Part shown: piece by piece, positions 1-9,850 of the stretch
Layout: every line of letters begins with the position of its first letter
Position numbering within the stretch: position 1 is the stretch's first letter
Assembly: GCA_009703055.1 (NCBI GenBank)
Contig: WLGW01000005.1
Coordinates: 1 to 47,692 of the forward strand
Length of the DNA stretch: 47,692 nucleotides
Source of the DNA: Actinomycetota bacterium
GTDB lineage: Bacteria; Actinomycetota; Acidimicrobiia; Acidimicrobiales; Ilumatobacteraceae
Direction of reading: 5' to 3'
Position numbers and translations under genes: made by a program
The notes under the pieces: generated by a model
The model's input: the letters and a program-made list of their open reading frames with translations, nothing else
Told to the model about the DNA's origin: nothing
The model's database searches: none

Positions 1-538
1 CATACGCATCCATCACCTCTTGATAACGATCAAGACTGAAGATGAGAGTGACGTTGACACTGCGTCCTTCGGCAATCATCTGTCGGATTGCTGGAAGACC
101 TTCCTTCGTTGCGGGAATCTTGATCATGACGTTCGATCGATTGATTCTTTCGTGAAGCTCCCGAGCTGCAGTCAGTGTTCTGTCACCGTCACGGGCCAAA
201 CGCGGGTCCACCTCAACACTGACGAAGCCATCAACGCCCTCCGATGATTCATATAGTCCAGAAAAGACATCAAGCGCGTCGTTGATGTCTTTGGTCACGA
301 GAGACCAATAAGCATCTAGCGGAGAAGCGCCCTGGCGAATCTCAGAGGAAAATTGATCGTCGTAATCTGCTGATCCCTGAATGGCCTTCTGAAAGATGGT
401 GGGATTTGATGTCAATCCACGCACTCCGGCTGCAATGAGCTCGGCAAGCTTCCCCGACGTGATGTAACTGCGTTGCAAGTTATCGAGCCACGGACTCTGT
501 CCATGTTCCGAGTACGTGCGAAGCAGAATCTCGCTCAC
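1..538 (-). CDS. tal: Transaldolase, N-terminal part (runs off the window)
   Basis: Reverse-strand reading gives VSEILLRTYSEHGQSPWLDNLQRSYITSGKLAELIAAGVRGLTSNPTI...NRSNVMIKIPATKEGLPAIRQMIAEGRSVNVTLIFSLDRYQEVMDAY, typical of transaldolase. GTG start at 538 overlaps the tkt stop (TAGTG). Confidence 0.9.
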   Translation of the reverse strand, partial: MSEILLRTYSEHGQSPWLDNLQRSYITSGKLAELIAAGVRGLTSNPTIFQKAIQGSADYDDQFSSEIRQGASPLDAYWSLVTKDINDALDVFSGLYESSEGVDGFVSVEVDPRLARDGDRTLTAARELHERINRSNVMIKIPATKEGLPAIRQMIAEGRSVNVTLIFSLDRYQEVMDAY

Positions 539-2490
539 TACGCGATTGCCCTCTTGACGGTGGCAGCAACGTTGCTCGCAGAAATGCCCAACTTCTCCAT
601 CACGACATTGCCCGGAGCGCTCGCTCCGAAACGGTCGATGCCAACGCTGTGTGTTGCGATTGCTGTCCAACCGAAAGTCGATCCGGCTTCGACACTGATT
701 CTCGGAAGAGACGTAGGAATGATTGCTTCTCTTTCAGAAGCAGGCAACGAAAGGAATCGTTCCCATGAAGGGAGAGACACAACATTCACAGCAATTCCGT
801 CTGCTTCGAGGAGAACCGACGCCTCTAGTGCTGTGCCGACTTCAGAGCCTGTTCCGATAACTGTTGCAACCGGTGATGATGCCTTCTTGATGATTGCAGC
901 ACCTGGCTGCACAGCAGAACCATCGGTAACGGACGGAACGTTCTGACGGCTGAGAATGATGGCCGTCGGACCATCGTGAGTAACAGCAGTGAGCCATGCA
1001 TGAGCGGTCTCATTCGGGTCAGCTGGTCGAATGACCTGTAAACCAGGAATTGACCGCAAGGAAGACAAATGTTCAATCGGTTGGTGCGTAGGACCGTCTT
1101 CTCCGACTCCGACAGAGTCGTGACTGAATACAAACACACAACGTGCGCCTGAGAGAGCCGCAAGGCGAATGGATGGTCGCATGTAATCGGCGAATACAAA
1201 GAAAGTTCCACCGACCGGAATGACGCCTCCGTGAAGAGCCATGCCGACCATTGCCGCACCCATTGCGTGCTCACGGATGCCGTAATACACCTGCTTACCT
1301 GATGGGTTCGATGACGAATACCCCGTTGCAGCCGACAACTTGGCACCAGTGTTCCCAGTGAGGTCAGCGGCACCGGCAATCACGTGTGGAAGGACATCAT
1401 CGGTTGCTTCAATAACCTTTTGAAAAGCTTGACGTGTTGCGAGGTTCGTCGAAGCGTCATAAACGGGCAGGGCAGCAGTAAGGGTTTTGACATCAACAGT
1501 TGATTGCTGATCGTCGAGCTTCTTCTTTGCAGCAGGAGAAATTGATGACTCCCAAGCAATGCGTGATGCACTGCCGCGAGAGAGAACATGTGAGCGGTAG
1601 GAAGCAACGAGATCTTCTGGTGCCCAGAATGGCTCGTCGGGAATTCCCATAACCTTTTTGACAGAGGTGACAAGCTCAGCAGTGAACGGGTTGCCATGGG
1701 CTTCGTGCTTATCGGTCATCTCTGGTGACGGGAAGCCGATGTGCGTGCGCAGCACAATCATTGTCGGAGCACCGGAATGATTCTTTGCCGCAAGAAGTAC
1801 TGACTCCAACGCGTCGCAATCCTCTGCGATTTCACCAGCCTCAATCACATTCCATCCATAGGAACGGAATCGAGCGGGAACATCGTCACTGCATGTCAGA
1901 TCTGTTGAGCCATCAATCGTGATCTTGTTGTCATCAAAAACACACACGAGGTGATCCAACTTGAGGTGACCTGCCAATGATGCAGCTTCGTGGCTGACAC
2001 CTTCCATCAAACATCCGTCTCCGACAATGACATATGTGTGGTGATCAACAGCATCGGCACCATGGACAGAACGAAGATGACTTTCTGCGATTGCCATTCC
2101 AACAGCATTCGCAAAACCCTGACCTAAGGGACCTGTTGTGACCTCAACACCAGCCGTGTGACCTACCTCAGGGTGACCAGGCGTTGCCGAATCCCACTGA
2201 CGAAAGTTCTTGAGGTCATCCAAAGAAAGACCCCATCCGCCGAGATACAAAAGTGCGTACTGGAGAATCGACGCGTGACCATTCGACAAGATGAATCGGT
2301 CTCTATTGAGCCATTGGGGCTGCGATGGGTCGTGCTGCAGAATTCGGCTGTAGAGAACATGCGCAAGAGGAGCCAGTGACATTGCGGTTCCCTGATGACC
2401 ACTCTTTGCTTTCAGGGGAGCATCGAGGGCCAGGCCACGAATAAGGGCAATCGCCAGTTGATCTTGTTCTGCAGTCAGTTTGTTAGCCAC
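538..2490 (-). CDS. tkt: Transketolase
   Basis: 650 aa; SGHQGTAMSLAPLAHVLY, GDGCLMEGVSHEAASLAGHL (TPP motif), FSHDSVGVGEDGPTHQPIEHL. Confidence 0.97.
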   Translation of the reverse strand: MANKLTAEQDQLAIALIRGLALDAPLKAKSGHQGTAMSLAPLAHVLYSRILQHDPSQPQWLNRDRFILSNGHASILQYALLYLGGWGLSLDDLKNFRQWDSATPGHPEVGHTAGVEVTTGPLGQGFANAVGMAIAESHLRSVHGADAVDHHTYVIVGDGCLMEGVSHEAASLAGHLKLDHLVCVFDDNKITIDGSTDLTCSDDVPARFRSYGWNVIEAGEIAEDCDALESVLLAAKNHSGAPTMIVLRTHIGFPSPEMTDKHEAHGNPFTAELVTSVKKVMGIPDEPFWAPEDLVASYRSHVLSRGSASRIAWESSISPAAKKKLDDQQSTVDVKTLTAALPVYDASTNLATRQAFQKVIEATDDVLPHVIAGAADLTGNTGAKLSAATGYSSSNPSGKQVYYGIREHAMGAAMVGMALHGGVIPVGGTFFVFADYMRPSIRLAALSGARCVFVFSHDSVGVGEDGPTHQPIEHLSSLRSIPGLQVIRPADPNETAHAWLTAVTHDGPTAIILSRQNVPSVTDGSAVQPGAAIIKKASSPVATVIGTGSEVGTALEASVLLEADGIAVNVVSLPSWERFLSLPASEREAIIPTSLPRISVEAGSTFGWTAIATHSVGIDRFGASAPGNVVMEKLGISASNVAATVKRAIA

Positions 2491-3574
2491 GTAGAGACAC
2501 TAATCGGCTCCATGTCCTCGTCACGCAGAGCGAGTCATCGAGCGCCACAAAATCTGCCGGTTGTCCAACCACAAGTCGTCCGACTCCTTTGAGACCGACC
2601 GCATCAGCAGGGGAGGACGTTGCGGCACGAAGCGCTTGTTCAAGGGAGACGCCTGCATCCGTCACAATTCTTCGCACGCACTCGGCCAGCGGGGTTGAGC
2701 TACCGGCCAGAGTGCCATCTGGCAATCGAGGAGAACCGTCACGAATACTGATGTTTCTCTTTTGTGCCCACTGCGAAGTCCAGCCCACCGAGTCTGAAAC
2801 AAGACAGATACGACCATCTCCCTTGACCGTGAATGCAAGAAAAATGGCCTGCGGTGAAACATGGACTAGGTCACCAATGAGTCCGGCGAAAACCTCGGAG
2901 TCATTAAGAGCCATCAGTGCAAGGCCATCATCGCGATGATGTACTCCACTCATGCCATTAAAAAGGTGTGTGACGAGTTGAGCACCGGATTGTCTACATT
3001 CGCTCCATTGCGAAAGGGTGGGTCGAGAGTGGCCAATGGAAACGGCGATGTTTTGGTTACGAAGAAGGGCAACAGCTTCGCCAACATGCTCTTGCTCGGC
3101 AGCCAGCGTCACCAATCGAACAGAAGACGAGAGCCCTTGAATCCATTCTTTGTCGAAAGCGATGATCCAATCTGGATTATGGGCTCCTGGCGCTTGACCT
3201 AAGAACGGGCCCTCTACGTGTACTCCAGCAAAGCCAGGAATCTCCGAGGATGTTGCAGCACTATCAATAGTTGCAAGTGATTTCGAGAGTGATTCCAACG
3301 GCGCAGTCGTGATGGTCCCCAACCAGGTGGTTGTACCCAGTTGTTGCAGACGAACACCTAAATCATGCAAATCGTTTTGAGTACCCCGAGCAACATCCCA
3401 TTGCTCGAAGCCATTCATCTGAATATCGACAAAGCCTGGAGAGAGAAGGTGGTGATCAGCCGAACCTTGAAAAGGCTCAATTGATGTGACGACGCCGTCG
3501 ACATACGTCAGTCGACGAGGGCCATGCAATGTGTCTCCATCAAAGAAGTGATCACAGGTAACGACAACCGTCAT
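2483..3574 (-). CDS. nagA: N-acetylglucosamine-6-phosphate deacetylase (amidohydrolase)
   Basis: LLSPGFVDIQMNG, GVHVEGPFLGQAPGAHNP, SIGHSRPT, THLFNGMSGVHHRDDG, SDSVGWT; 3' end overlaps the tkt start. Confidence 0.9.
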   Translation of the reverse strand: MTVVVTCDHFFDGDTLHGPRRLTYVDGVVTSIEPFQGSADHHLLSPGFVDIQMNGFEQWDVARGTQNDLHDLGVRLQQLGTTTWLGTITTAPLESLSKSLATIDSAATSSEIPGFAGVHVEGPFLGQAPGAHNPDWIIAFDKEWIQGLSSSVRLVTLAAEQEHVGEAVALLRNQNIAVSIGHSRPTLSQWSECRQSGAQLVTHLFNGMSGVHHRDDGLALMALNDSEVFAGLIGDLVHVSPQAIFLAFTVKGDGRICLVSDSVGWTSQWAQKRNISIRDGSPRLPDGTLAGSSTPLAECVRRIVTDAGVSLEQALRAATSSPADAVGLKGVGRLVVGQPADFVALDDSLCVTRTWSRLVSLRG

Positions 3575-3594
3575 GGTGTCAGAGTAGTTGTGTT

Positions 3595-4356
3595 CTATGC
3601 AGCGCCAGTGCGTGCTGCGCGTGACAGCCTCACATCGTTGAAACGAAGTGTCGCTAATCGGAATGTCTTAAGAGTGCTGATGACCCACCAGCCGGGATCG
3701 ATCTGGCCCCGCTTGTGAGACAGACGTGGCGAGGATGGTGCTGCATGGTGATTGTTATGCAGACCTTCACCCATTGTGAGAAATGCAAGCCACTGAAGAT
3801 TCGTTGCCTGATTTGCATATGGACGACGCCCAAAGTGATGACCCAATGCGTTCACGCCTGCATTGACCGCAAGATAAACGTTGGCGTGAATGAATGCGGC
3901 CAGCAGACCAGTCCACGGACCAAGCACAACCATCAAAATGATGATTCCAGTGACAAGACCCGTCTTGTTGTGTCCAAAGAACATGCGATCCCATTTGTCG
4001 TCGGGAAGATCCCTTGCGTACTTATCAATGATGCTCTTGTCTGCGAGAGCCTCCCGATACAACATCACATTGCCTTTTTGGACACGTTTCCAACCCAGCA
4101 ACACAGGGGAGTGTGGGTCACCTTCAGAATCGGTAAATGCATGGTGCTTACGGTGAACCGCAACCCACTCTTTTGGTTTGATTCCTGTTGTCAGCCAGAT
4201 CAACGCTCGAAACACCCACGCAACCGATGGACGCAGTGTCAGCGCTCGGTGACTCAACCCACGGTGAAGGTACACAGTCGTACACGTGTTGGCGACCGTG
4301 GTGACGACGGCAGCCGCGATGACCGCCACGAGGATTGAGGACAGAATCGAATTCAT
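3595..4356 (-). CDS. Membrane fatty acid desaturase (acyl-CoA delta-9 type)
   Basis: Histidine boxes HRGLSHR, HRKHHAFTD and HNNHH; ATG at 4356 preferred over the GTG at 4374 because a -10-like box lies 7 nt upstream of it. Confidence 0.9.
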   Translation of the reverse strand: MNSILSSILVAVIAAAVVTTVANTCTTVYLHRGLSHRALTLRPSVAWVFRALIWLTTGIKPKEWVAVHRKHHAFTDSEGDPHSPVLLGWKRVQKGNVMLYREALADKSIIDKYARDLPDDKWDRMFFGHNKTGLVTGIIILMVVLGPWTGLLAAFIHANVYLAVNAGVNALGHHFGRRPYANQATNLQWLAFLTMGEGLHNNHHAAPSSPRLSHKRGQIDPGWWVISTLKTFRLATLRFNDVRLSRAARTGAA

Positions 4357-4373
4357 GACTGAACCATAACTCA

Positions 4374-4391
4374 CTACCTACTGGTAGGTAG
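4374..4391. promoter_or_regulatory. Putative operator palindrome CTACCTAC-TG-GTAGGTAG between divergent desaturase and TetR genes
   Basis: Perfect 8-bp arms with a 2-bp spacer, placed between and overlapping the predicted promoter elements of both genes. Confidence 0.75.
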
Positions 4392-4416
4392 GCAGTGGAG
4401 CCGATATCTTGTCACG

Positions 4417-5040
4417 GTGTCCAATGCAACAAGTTCTGAGTCTTCCCCGTCAACTCGGGATCAGATTCTTGATGAAGCCCTGAAGTGCTTTGCGGAAAAG
4501 GGCTATGAGGGCACATCGTTGAATGACATCGCTGCGGGCGTCGGCATTCGGCGCCCCAGCCTCTTGCACCACTTTGCGAGCAAGGAAACTCTGTACGGAG
4601 ATGTCTTCGAACGGCTGTTATCTGACTGGATGGAGCGACTCGATGAGGCAATTGCTGTGCCGGCCACCGGGTGGGACAAAGCAGAACTAGTTCTTCGAGC
4701 CTGTCTTGATCTGTTTGCTGAAACGCCGGACTATGTGCGAATCATGAGACGAGAAGCTCTTGACGGCGGGATTCACTTGGGAATCGATCTTTCAGGTGTT
4801 CTGCGACCTTTCTTTGACAATGCCGTCACATATTTGGAAGGCCAGATGGATGCGGGTGTCTTCACACGACTTGATGCACGTCACCTTCTCATCACCGGAT
4901 ACGGCGCCATTTTGACGTATTTCTCTGATTCTCCATTTGTTGATGGGCTGATTGATGACAATGCGATGAACACAAAGAACATCTCTGATCATCAAGAGCA
5001 CGTCATTCAATTCTTTCGGTCTGCGCTTCTTCGTTCGTAG
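4417..5040 (+). CDS. TetR/AcrR family transcriptional regulator
   Basis: TRDQILDEALKCFAEKGYEGTSLNDIAAGVGIRRPSLLHHFASKETLYGDVF, a TetR HTH signature. Confidence 0.95.
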   Translation: MSNATSSESSPSTRDQILDEALKCFAEKGYEGTSLNDIAAGVGIRRPSLLHHFASKETLYGDVFERLLSDWMERLDEAIAVPATGWDKAELVLRACLDLFAETPDYVRIMRREALDGGIHLGIDLSGVLRPFFDNAVTYLEGQMDAGVFTRLDARHLLITGYGAILTYFSDSPFVDGLIDDNAMNTKNISDHQEHVIQFFRSALLRS

Positions 5041-5069
5041 GTAATCGCTCCATCGTCTACCGTCGGGGC

Positions 5070-5846
5070 ATGGCAGTTTTCGAACATCACGGTCGCAATA
5101 TTGGTTACAACGTCAACGGTACTGGACCTGCAATCCTCGCTTTTCACGGAACGACGCAGACAGGGAACGCATGGGACCAAGTGCGCGATGCTTGTGCAGA
5201 AGAGCGCACGTGGATTGTCTTTGAATTCCCCGGTTCTGGCGAGTCAAGCATGCCAACTTCTCCATTGGACCTAGATGAAATCATCATTGACGCCCTCGCG
5301 CTGATGACCCATCTAGGACACAGCACTTTCCATGTCGTTGGTTATTCGCTCGGAGCAGTGTGTGCTCTTCACATGGCTGCTCAACACCCTTCAAGCGTTC
5401 TTTCTGTGACGTCGCTGTGTGGCTGGTCTCAAAGCGATGCGCGCATGCGAGGAACTTTCGATCTATGGCGTCGATTGATTTCAATCGGACCAGATCTCTT
5501 CATTCGATATGCATTGGTTGATGGCTACACACCAGAGACAATCGCCGTCATTGAGCCAATGTGGGAAGGCGCTGTGGCAATGGCCGCTGCAACTGTGCAA
5601 CCAGGGTCAGATGCTCATCTCGAGCTAGACATCCGGATTGACATCGAATCCGACTTGCCCCTCATTTCTTCCCCGTGTTTGGTCATTGGAGGGCAGCAAG
5701 ATCGGTGGGTGGATATCTCAAAGTCTCGACACATTGCTTCGCAAGTGCGCGAATCCACCCTGGTGGAACTTCCAGCTGGACACTTGGTAATTGGAGAAAT
5801 GCCTGCCGATATTGCCTCCCTCATTGGGGCGCACACGACTCGATAG
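5070..5846 (+). CDS. Alpha/beta hydrolase
   Basis: LAFHGTTQTGNAW, GYSLGA nucleophile elbow, C-terminal ELPAGHLVIGEMP. Confidence 0.9.
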   Translation: MAVFEHHGRNIGYNVNGTGPAILAFHGTTQTGNAWDQVRDACAEERTWIVFEFPGSGESSMPTSPLDLDEIIIDALALMTHLGHSTFHVVGYSLGAVCALHMAAQHPSSVLSVTSLCGWSQSDARMRGTFDLWRRLISIGPDLFIRYALVDGYTPETIAVIEPMWEGAVAMAAATVQPGSDAHLELDIRIDIESDLPLISSPCLVIGGQQDRWVDISKSRHIASQVRESTLVELPAGHLVIGEMPADIASLIGAHTTR

Positions 5847-5892
5847 TCATTCAGCCGTTCTTTGCACGGGGTATTGACTACGGTATGTAGCC

Positions 5893-8049
5893 GTGTCAAC
5901 TCATAGTTCTTCCACCTTGTCCGAAGCAGCCTCAAAGGAATTGCTCGCGGCGTATGGCGTGCCTTTCGCCGCTGAACTTAAAGTCTTTACCGCTGCAGAT
6001 GCAGTGGAAGCCGCCCATCAGTTGGGGTATCCCGTTGTTGCAAAACTTGGTGGGGACAAGATTGCCCACAAGACAGAGCGCGGCCTCGTTCGTCTTCGTT
6101 TGTCGGACGCATCAGCGGTGGAGAAAGCCGCAACAGAGCTTTTTGCAGCAGCCACGGCCGACGACGGTGAAGTTCATGTGCTCGTGGCCCCCATGGTCTC
6201 TGGCTCACGCGAGTTGATCGCCGGACTTCTCGTTGACCAGCAGTTCGGCCCGACAGTGATGCTGGGCGTCGGAGGCATCATGGCGGAAGTCATTAAGGAC
6301 GTTGCTTTCAGACCAGCTCCGCTGACGAAAGAGATTGCACTCGACATGGTGAAGTCACTGCGCATGCAAGGACTCTTGGAAGAGTTCCGCGGTGAGACCG
6401 CTGTCAACGTTGATCAGGTCGTTGCATGCCTGATGGGACTCTCAGCCGTTGCTGCTGATCGAACAGACATTGTCTCTGTCGATATCAATCCACTCATCGT
6501 GAAAAGTGATGGCTCGATTGTTGCTGTCGATGCTCTAGTCGAATTAGGTCAACGCTCCACAAACGAGGGGACTGTTCGGCCTGCCTACTCGCAGGAGCAG
6601 TTCATGGCCCTGTTTGAGCCACGTGGCGTGCTTGTCACCGGGGCATCAACTCACCCAGGCAAGTTCGGTTTTGTATCTCTCCACAACATTCTTGCGAGCG
6701 GATACAACGGTGCTGTTTTTGGGACGAATCTTCAGGGCGAAGAAGTACTCGGAATTAAGACTGTTGCTGACATTGCTTCGCTTCCCGATGGACAGATTGA
6801 CCTCGTATTCGTATGCACTCCTGCTTCAGCGAATCCAGATTTGTTGCGTGCTTGTGCACAGAAAGGTGTGAAGGCAGCCTTTCTCACATCGGCGGGTTAC
6901 GGAGAAGCCGGCGATGAAGGGCGCAAGTTGGAAGATGAACTCATTGCACTTGCAGACGAGTTGGGAATTCTGCTTGCAGGACCAAACGGTCAGGGCGTGG
7001 TGTCAACACCTGCACATCTGTGTGCACAAATTGTTGCTCCTTATCCACCAGCAGGTGCAATCGCAGTTGCAAGTCAGAGTGGCAACTTTGTTTCCAGCTT
7101 CCTCAACTATGCACGACAGACCGGTGTGGGAATTAGTCGCGCAGTTTCAGCTGGCAATGCGGCGGCGCTCGGGGTTGCAGATCTCATCGAGTGGTACGGA
7201 ACAGACGATGCGACACGTGTATCGCTTGCATATGTCGAAGGCATCAGCGACGGAGCGGGCCTGATGAAGAGACTTTCTCAGGCAGCGAAGAAGAAGCCTG
7301 TCGTATTAGTCAAGGGCGGTGCAACAGAAAATGGCGCGCGCGCAGCTGCAAGCCACACAGGTGCTTTGGCTGCAAACGATTCCATCTTCGACGGCGCATG
7401 TCGAGCAGGTGGCATCTCACGCGCAGCAACAGTGGAAGAAGCGTTTGAAGCTGCTGCGACATTCGCAACACAGCCTCTTCCGAAGGGACCGAAGGTCATC
7501 ATCTTGACCACAGCTGGTGGGTGGGGAGTCGTGACGAGCGATGCAATCGCGCGAGACGGTTCTCTTGAACTCATGGAACTCCCGGCTGACCTTCAAAAGC
7601 AGATTGATACAAAGCTTCCACCACGATGGAGTCGCAATAATCCCGTTGACTGTGCCGGTGGCGAAACGCGTGACACCATTCCTGAAGTTATGGAGATGAT
7701 TGCATCGCACCCAGAAGTTGATGCAGTGATTTATCTTGGCCTCGGAATTCAAGCCAACCAGGCCCGTCTCATGCGAGAAGGACGATTCCATCCAGACCAC
7801 GGTCTTGAACGCATTGTTGAGTATCACGAGCGTCAAGATGCGCGATTTGCGCAAGCAGCACATGAGTTGTCACTTCGAACAGGCAAGCCAATTCTCGTCG
7901 CAACTGAGTTAGCGGTTGCAGATCCAGAGAACGCAGGAGTTGTCGCTGTTCGTGAATCAGGTCGACTGTGTTACGCAAGCGGTAACAGGGCAGTAGCGGC
8001 ACTCGGTCATCTCTATCGTTACGCAGTTCACACAGGAGTGGCTCGTTAA
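5893..8049 (+). CDS. NDP-forming acyl-CoA synthetase family protein (ATP-grasp, CoA-binding and succinyl-CoA ligase-like domains)
   Basis: N-terminal ATP-grasp (SKELLAAYGVPFAAE...YPVVAKLGGDKIAHKTERG), then CoA-binding (FEPRGVLVTGASTHPGKFGF), then AASHTGALAANDSIFDGACRAGG with the phosphohistidine-type SHTGA. Confidence 0.9.
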   Translation: MSTHSSSTLSEAASKELLAAYGVPFAAELKVFTAADAVEAAHQLGYPVVAKLGGDKIAHKTERGLVRLRLSDASAVEKAATELFAAATADDGEVHVLVAPMVSGSRELIAGLLVDQQFGPTVMLGVGGIMAEVIKDVAFRPAPLTKEIALDMVKSLRMQGLLEEFRGETAVNVDQVVACLMGLSAVAADRTDIVSVDINPLIVKSDGSIVAVDALVELGQRSTNEGTVRPAYSQEQFMALFEPRGVLVTGASTHPGKFGFVSLHNILASGYNGAVFGTNLQGEEVLGIKTVADIASLPDGQIDLVFVCTPASANPDLLRACAQKGVKAAFLTSAGYGEAGDEGRKLEDELIALADELGILLAGPNGQGVVSTPAHLCAQIVAPYPPAGAIAVASQSGNFVSSFLNYARQTGVGISRAVSAGNAAALGVADLIEWYGTDDATRVSLAYVEGISDGAGLMKRLSQAAKKKPVVLVKGGATENGARAAASHTGALAANDSIFDGACRAGGISRAATVEEAFEAAATFATQPLPKGPKVIILTTAGGWGVVTSDAIARDGSLELMELPADLQKQIDTKLPPRWSRNNPVDCAGGETRDTIPEVMEMIASHPEVDAVIYLGLGIQANQARLMREGRFHPDHGLERIVEYHERQDARFAQAAHELSLRTGKPILVATELAVADPENAGVVAVRESGRLCYASGNRAVAALGHLYRYAVHTGVAR

Positions 8050-8125
8050 GAAGTCATCGTCCTCGGGGAGACGCCGCGCCAAGGACCCTGTCAAGGTTGT
8101 TCTGAGCGCCGGAGTCATTGGCGCG

Positions 8126-9463
8126 TTGGTACTCGCTTCTGGCTATTTCGTCACGTCTTCACTCGCAACACGTGTGACTCCGGTTGAGAGTGGCTCCATT
8201 GCACAACAACCGAAGTTTTCAGTGCTGTCAGCACGTCGGACGCCAAACACATTGTCGAACGACACACGACTTGGCGGTTTACGTCGTTCATTAACTGGAC
8301 TACAAAATCGAGTTCCATCAGCCGGCTGTCTCACTGTCGAATGGTTGGGTCAGTCATTGGCCAATGTGCGAGGCGAGAAGCTATTGATTCCTGCATCTGC
8401 TGTGAAAGTACTGACAGCAGCAACAGCGCTTGAAGTTCTCGGGAGCTCATTCACGTACAAGACAGAGATTCTCGCGACAAAGACTGCTCAACCGGGTGTC
8501 GTTACTGATTTGTTCTTTGTTGGCGGTGGGGATCCGGTCATTGTTCGTAACGAATACGTTGCAACGGAAAAGTACAAGACCTTCAACGGAACGTCCTTGG
8601 AGACACTGGCCGATCAGATTGTCGCAACGGGCATCCGAACGGTCTCAGGTTCGATTGTAGGAATTGATTCTCGTTACGACGATAAGCGCTTCGTGGACAT
8701 TTGGCCAACAGAATTTCGTTTCACTGAATCGGGCCCGCTAGGTGCTTTGCTCGTTAACGACGGAGTAGTCGTCGGGGAGCCCGTTAAGCCAGACGACCCG
8801 GCACTTGCTGCGGCGTCAGAGTTGCGAACAATGCTGATTGCACGGGGAGTGTCTGTCACGGGAACAGTCCGTCATGATGCTTCTCTTCCGAGCGATGCAA
8901 CTCCCGTCACGACGATTTCTTCATCACCGCTTCCGCTTGTTCTTCGTGAGATGCTCGTCAACAGCGATAACAACACTGCAGAGATGGTCTTGAAAGAAAT
9001 CGGCTTCAACAAGTTGAAGTCCGGTTCGTCTGCTGCAGGTCTCGAAGTAGTGAAGCAGTATTTCGCTGACAAGAAAATCACTCCACTTCCGTCTCTTGCT
9101 GACGGTTCTGGTCTCTCGGGTTCAAACCAAGCGTCGTGTCAGTCATTTATGGCCCTCTTGAACTCGCAAGCGGCTCAGTTGGCTCCTTTGCTGGCTATTG
9201 CAGGAACCACAGGGACACTGACATCGGCGTTCGAAGATTCTCCGATGAATGGTCGTCTCCTTGGTAAGACCGGGACTCTGTCGGGAGTCAAGTCTCTCGT
9301 GGGATATCTGCCCGTTGAAGGCGGTCAGCCAGTGGTCTTTGCTTTCATCATGAACGCCAGCGGTATTGACAACAAGACTGCGTACCGGCCCTTGTGGGAC
9401 GCGCTGGGCGATGCTCTGAATAAGGCCAAATCAACGCCCAGAGCGGACCAACTAGCCCCGTAA
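8126..9463 (+). CDS. dacB: D-alanyl-D-alanine carboxypeptidase/endopeptidase, PBP4 type
   Basis: SxxK (SAVK), SDN and GKTGT motifs of the S13 family. The start is uncertain: the frame stays open upstream with a signal-peptide-like sequence but without ATG/GTG/TTG. Confidence 0.88.
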   Translation: MVLASGYFVTSSLATRVTPVESGSIAQQPKFSVLSARRTPNTLSNDTRLGGLRRSLTGLQNRVPSAGCLTVEWLGQSLANVRGEKLLIPASAVKVLTAATALEVLGSSFTYKTEILATKTAQPGVVTDLFFVGGGDPVIVRNEYVATEKYKTFNGTSLETLADQIVATGIRTVSGSIVGIDSRYDDKRFVDIWPTEFRFTESGPLGALLVNDGVVVGEPVKPDDPALAAASELRTMLIARGVSVTGTVRHDASLPSDATPVTTISSSPLPLVLREMLVNSDNNTAEMVLKEIGFNKLKSGSSAAGLEVVKQYFADKKITPLPSLADGSGLSGSNQASCQSFMALLNSQAAQLAPLLAIAGTTGTLTSAFEDSPMNGRLLGKTGTLSGVKSLVGYLPVEGGQPVVFAFIMNASGIDNKTAYRPLWDALGDALNKAKSTPRADQLAP

Positions 9464-9509
9464 TCAGCCTGTGGATAACTTGCGCACTCTGGCGTAGGAT
9501 GATTCGTCC

Positions 9510-9848
9510 ATGGTGAAGCCTCCTCCTTTCCGCAAGCGTCTGACGCCGACTGACCAGGTCACAGACCTCGTCGAGTCCGTTAAGTCCTATGCGCGGCAAG
9601 AGACCTTGGGGCCACTCAAGGGCGCTGCTCGATGGCTCGGTATGGGCACTGCAGCCGCTAGCTCGCTCGGGCTTTCCATGGTTTTCCTTGCTCTTGCAGT
9701 ACTGCGATTGAGTCAAGACCTTGGCGGAACCACACTCGACGGTTCTTGGTCATTTCTGCATTACTTCTTCACATTGATCGTTATCTCGCTTCTCGTGTGG
9801 CTGTCCTTCAGTCGAATTTCCCAGAGAAGCCTGGCGAAAGGGGAATAA
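9510..9848 (+). CDS. Small membrane protein with two predicted TM segments (holin-like size and topology)
   Basis: 112 aa; hydrophobic stretches SSLGLSMVFLALAVLRL and FLHYFFTLIVISLLVWLSF; followed by a tight gene cluster. Confidence 0.75.
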   Translation: MVKPPPFRKRLTPTDQVTDLVESVKSYARQETLGPLKGAARWLGMGTAAASSLGLSMVFLALAVLRLSQDLGGTTLDGSWSFLHYFFTLIVISLLVWLSFSRISQRSLAKGE

Positions 9849-9850
9849 CC

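Noticed and set aside
473-946. 157-aa plus-strand ORF
   Set aside because: Antisense to the 3' end of tkt with no recognisable protein features.
3715-4338. 207-aa plus-strand ORF
   Set aside because: Fully antisense to the desaturase, whose histidine boxes clearly define the true frame.
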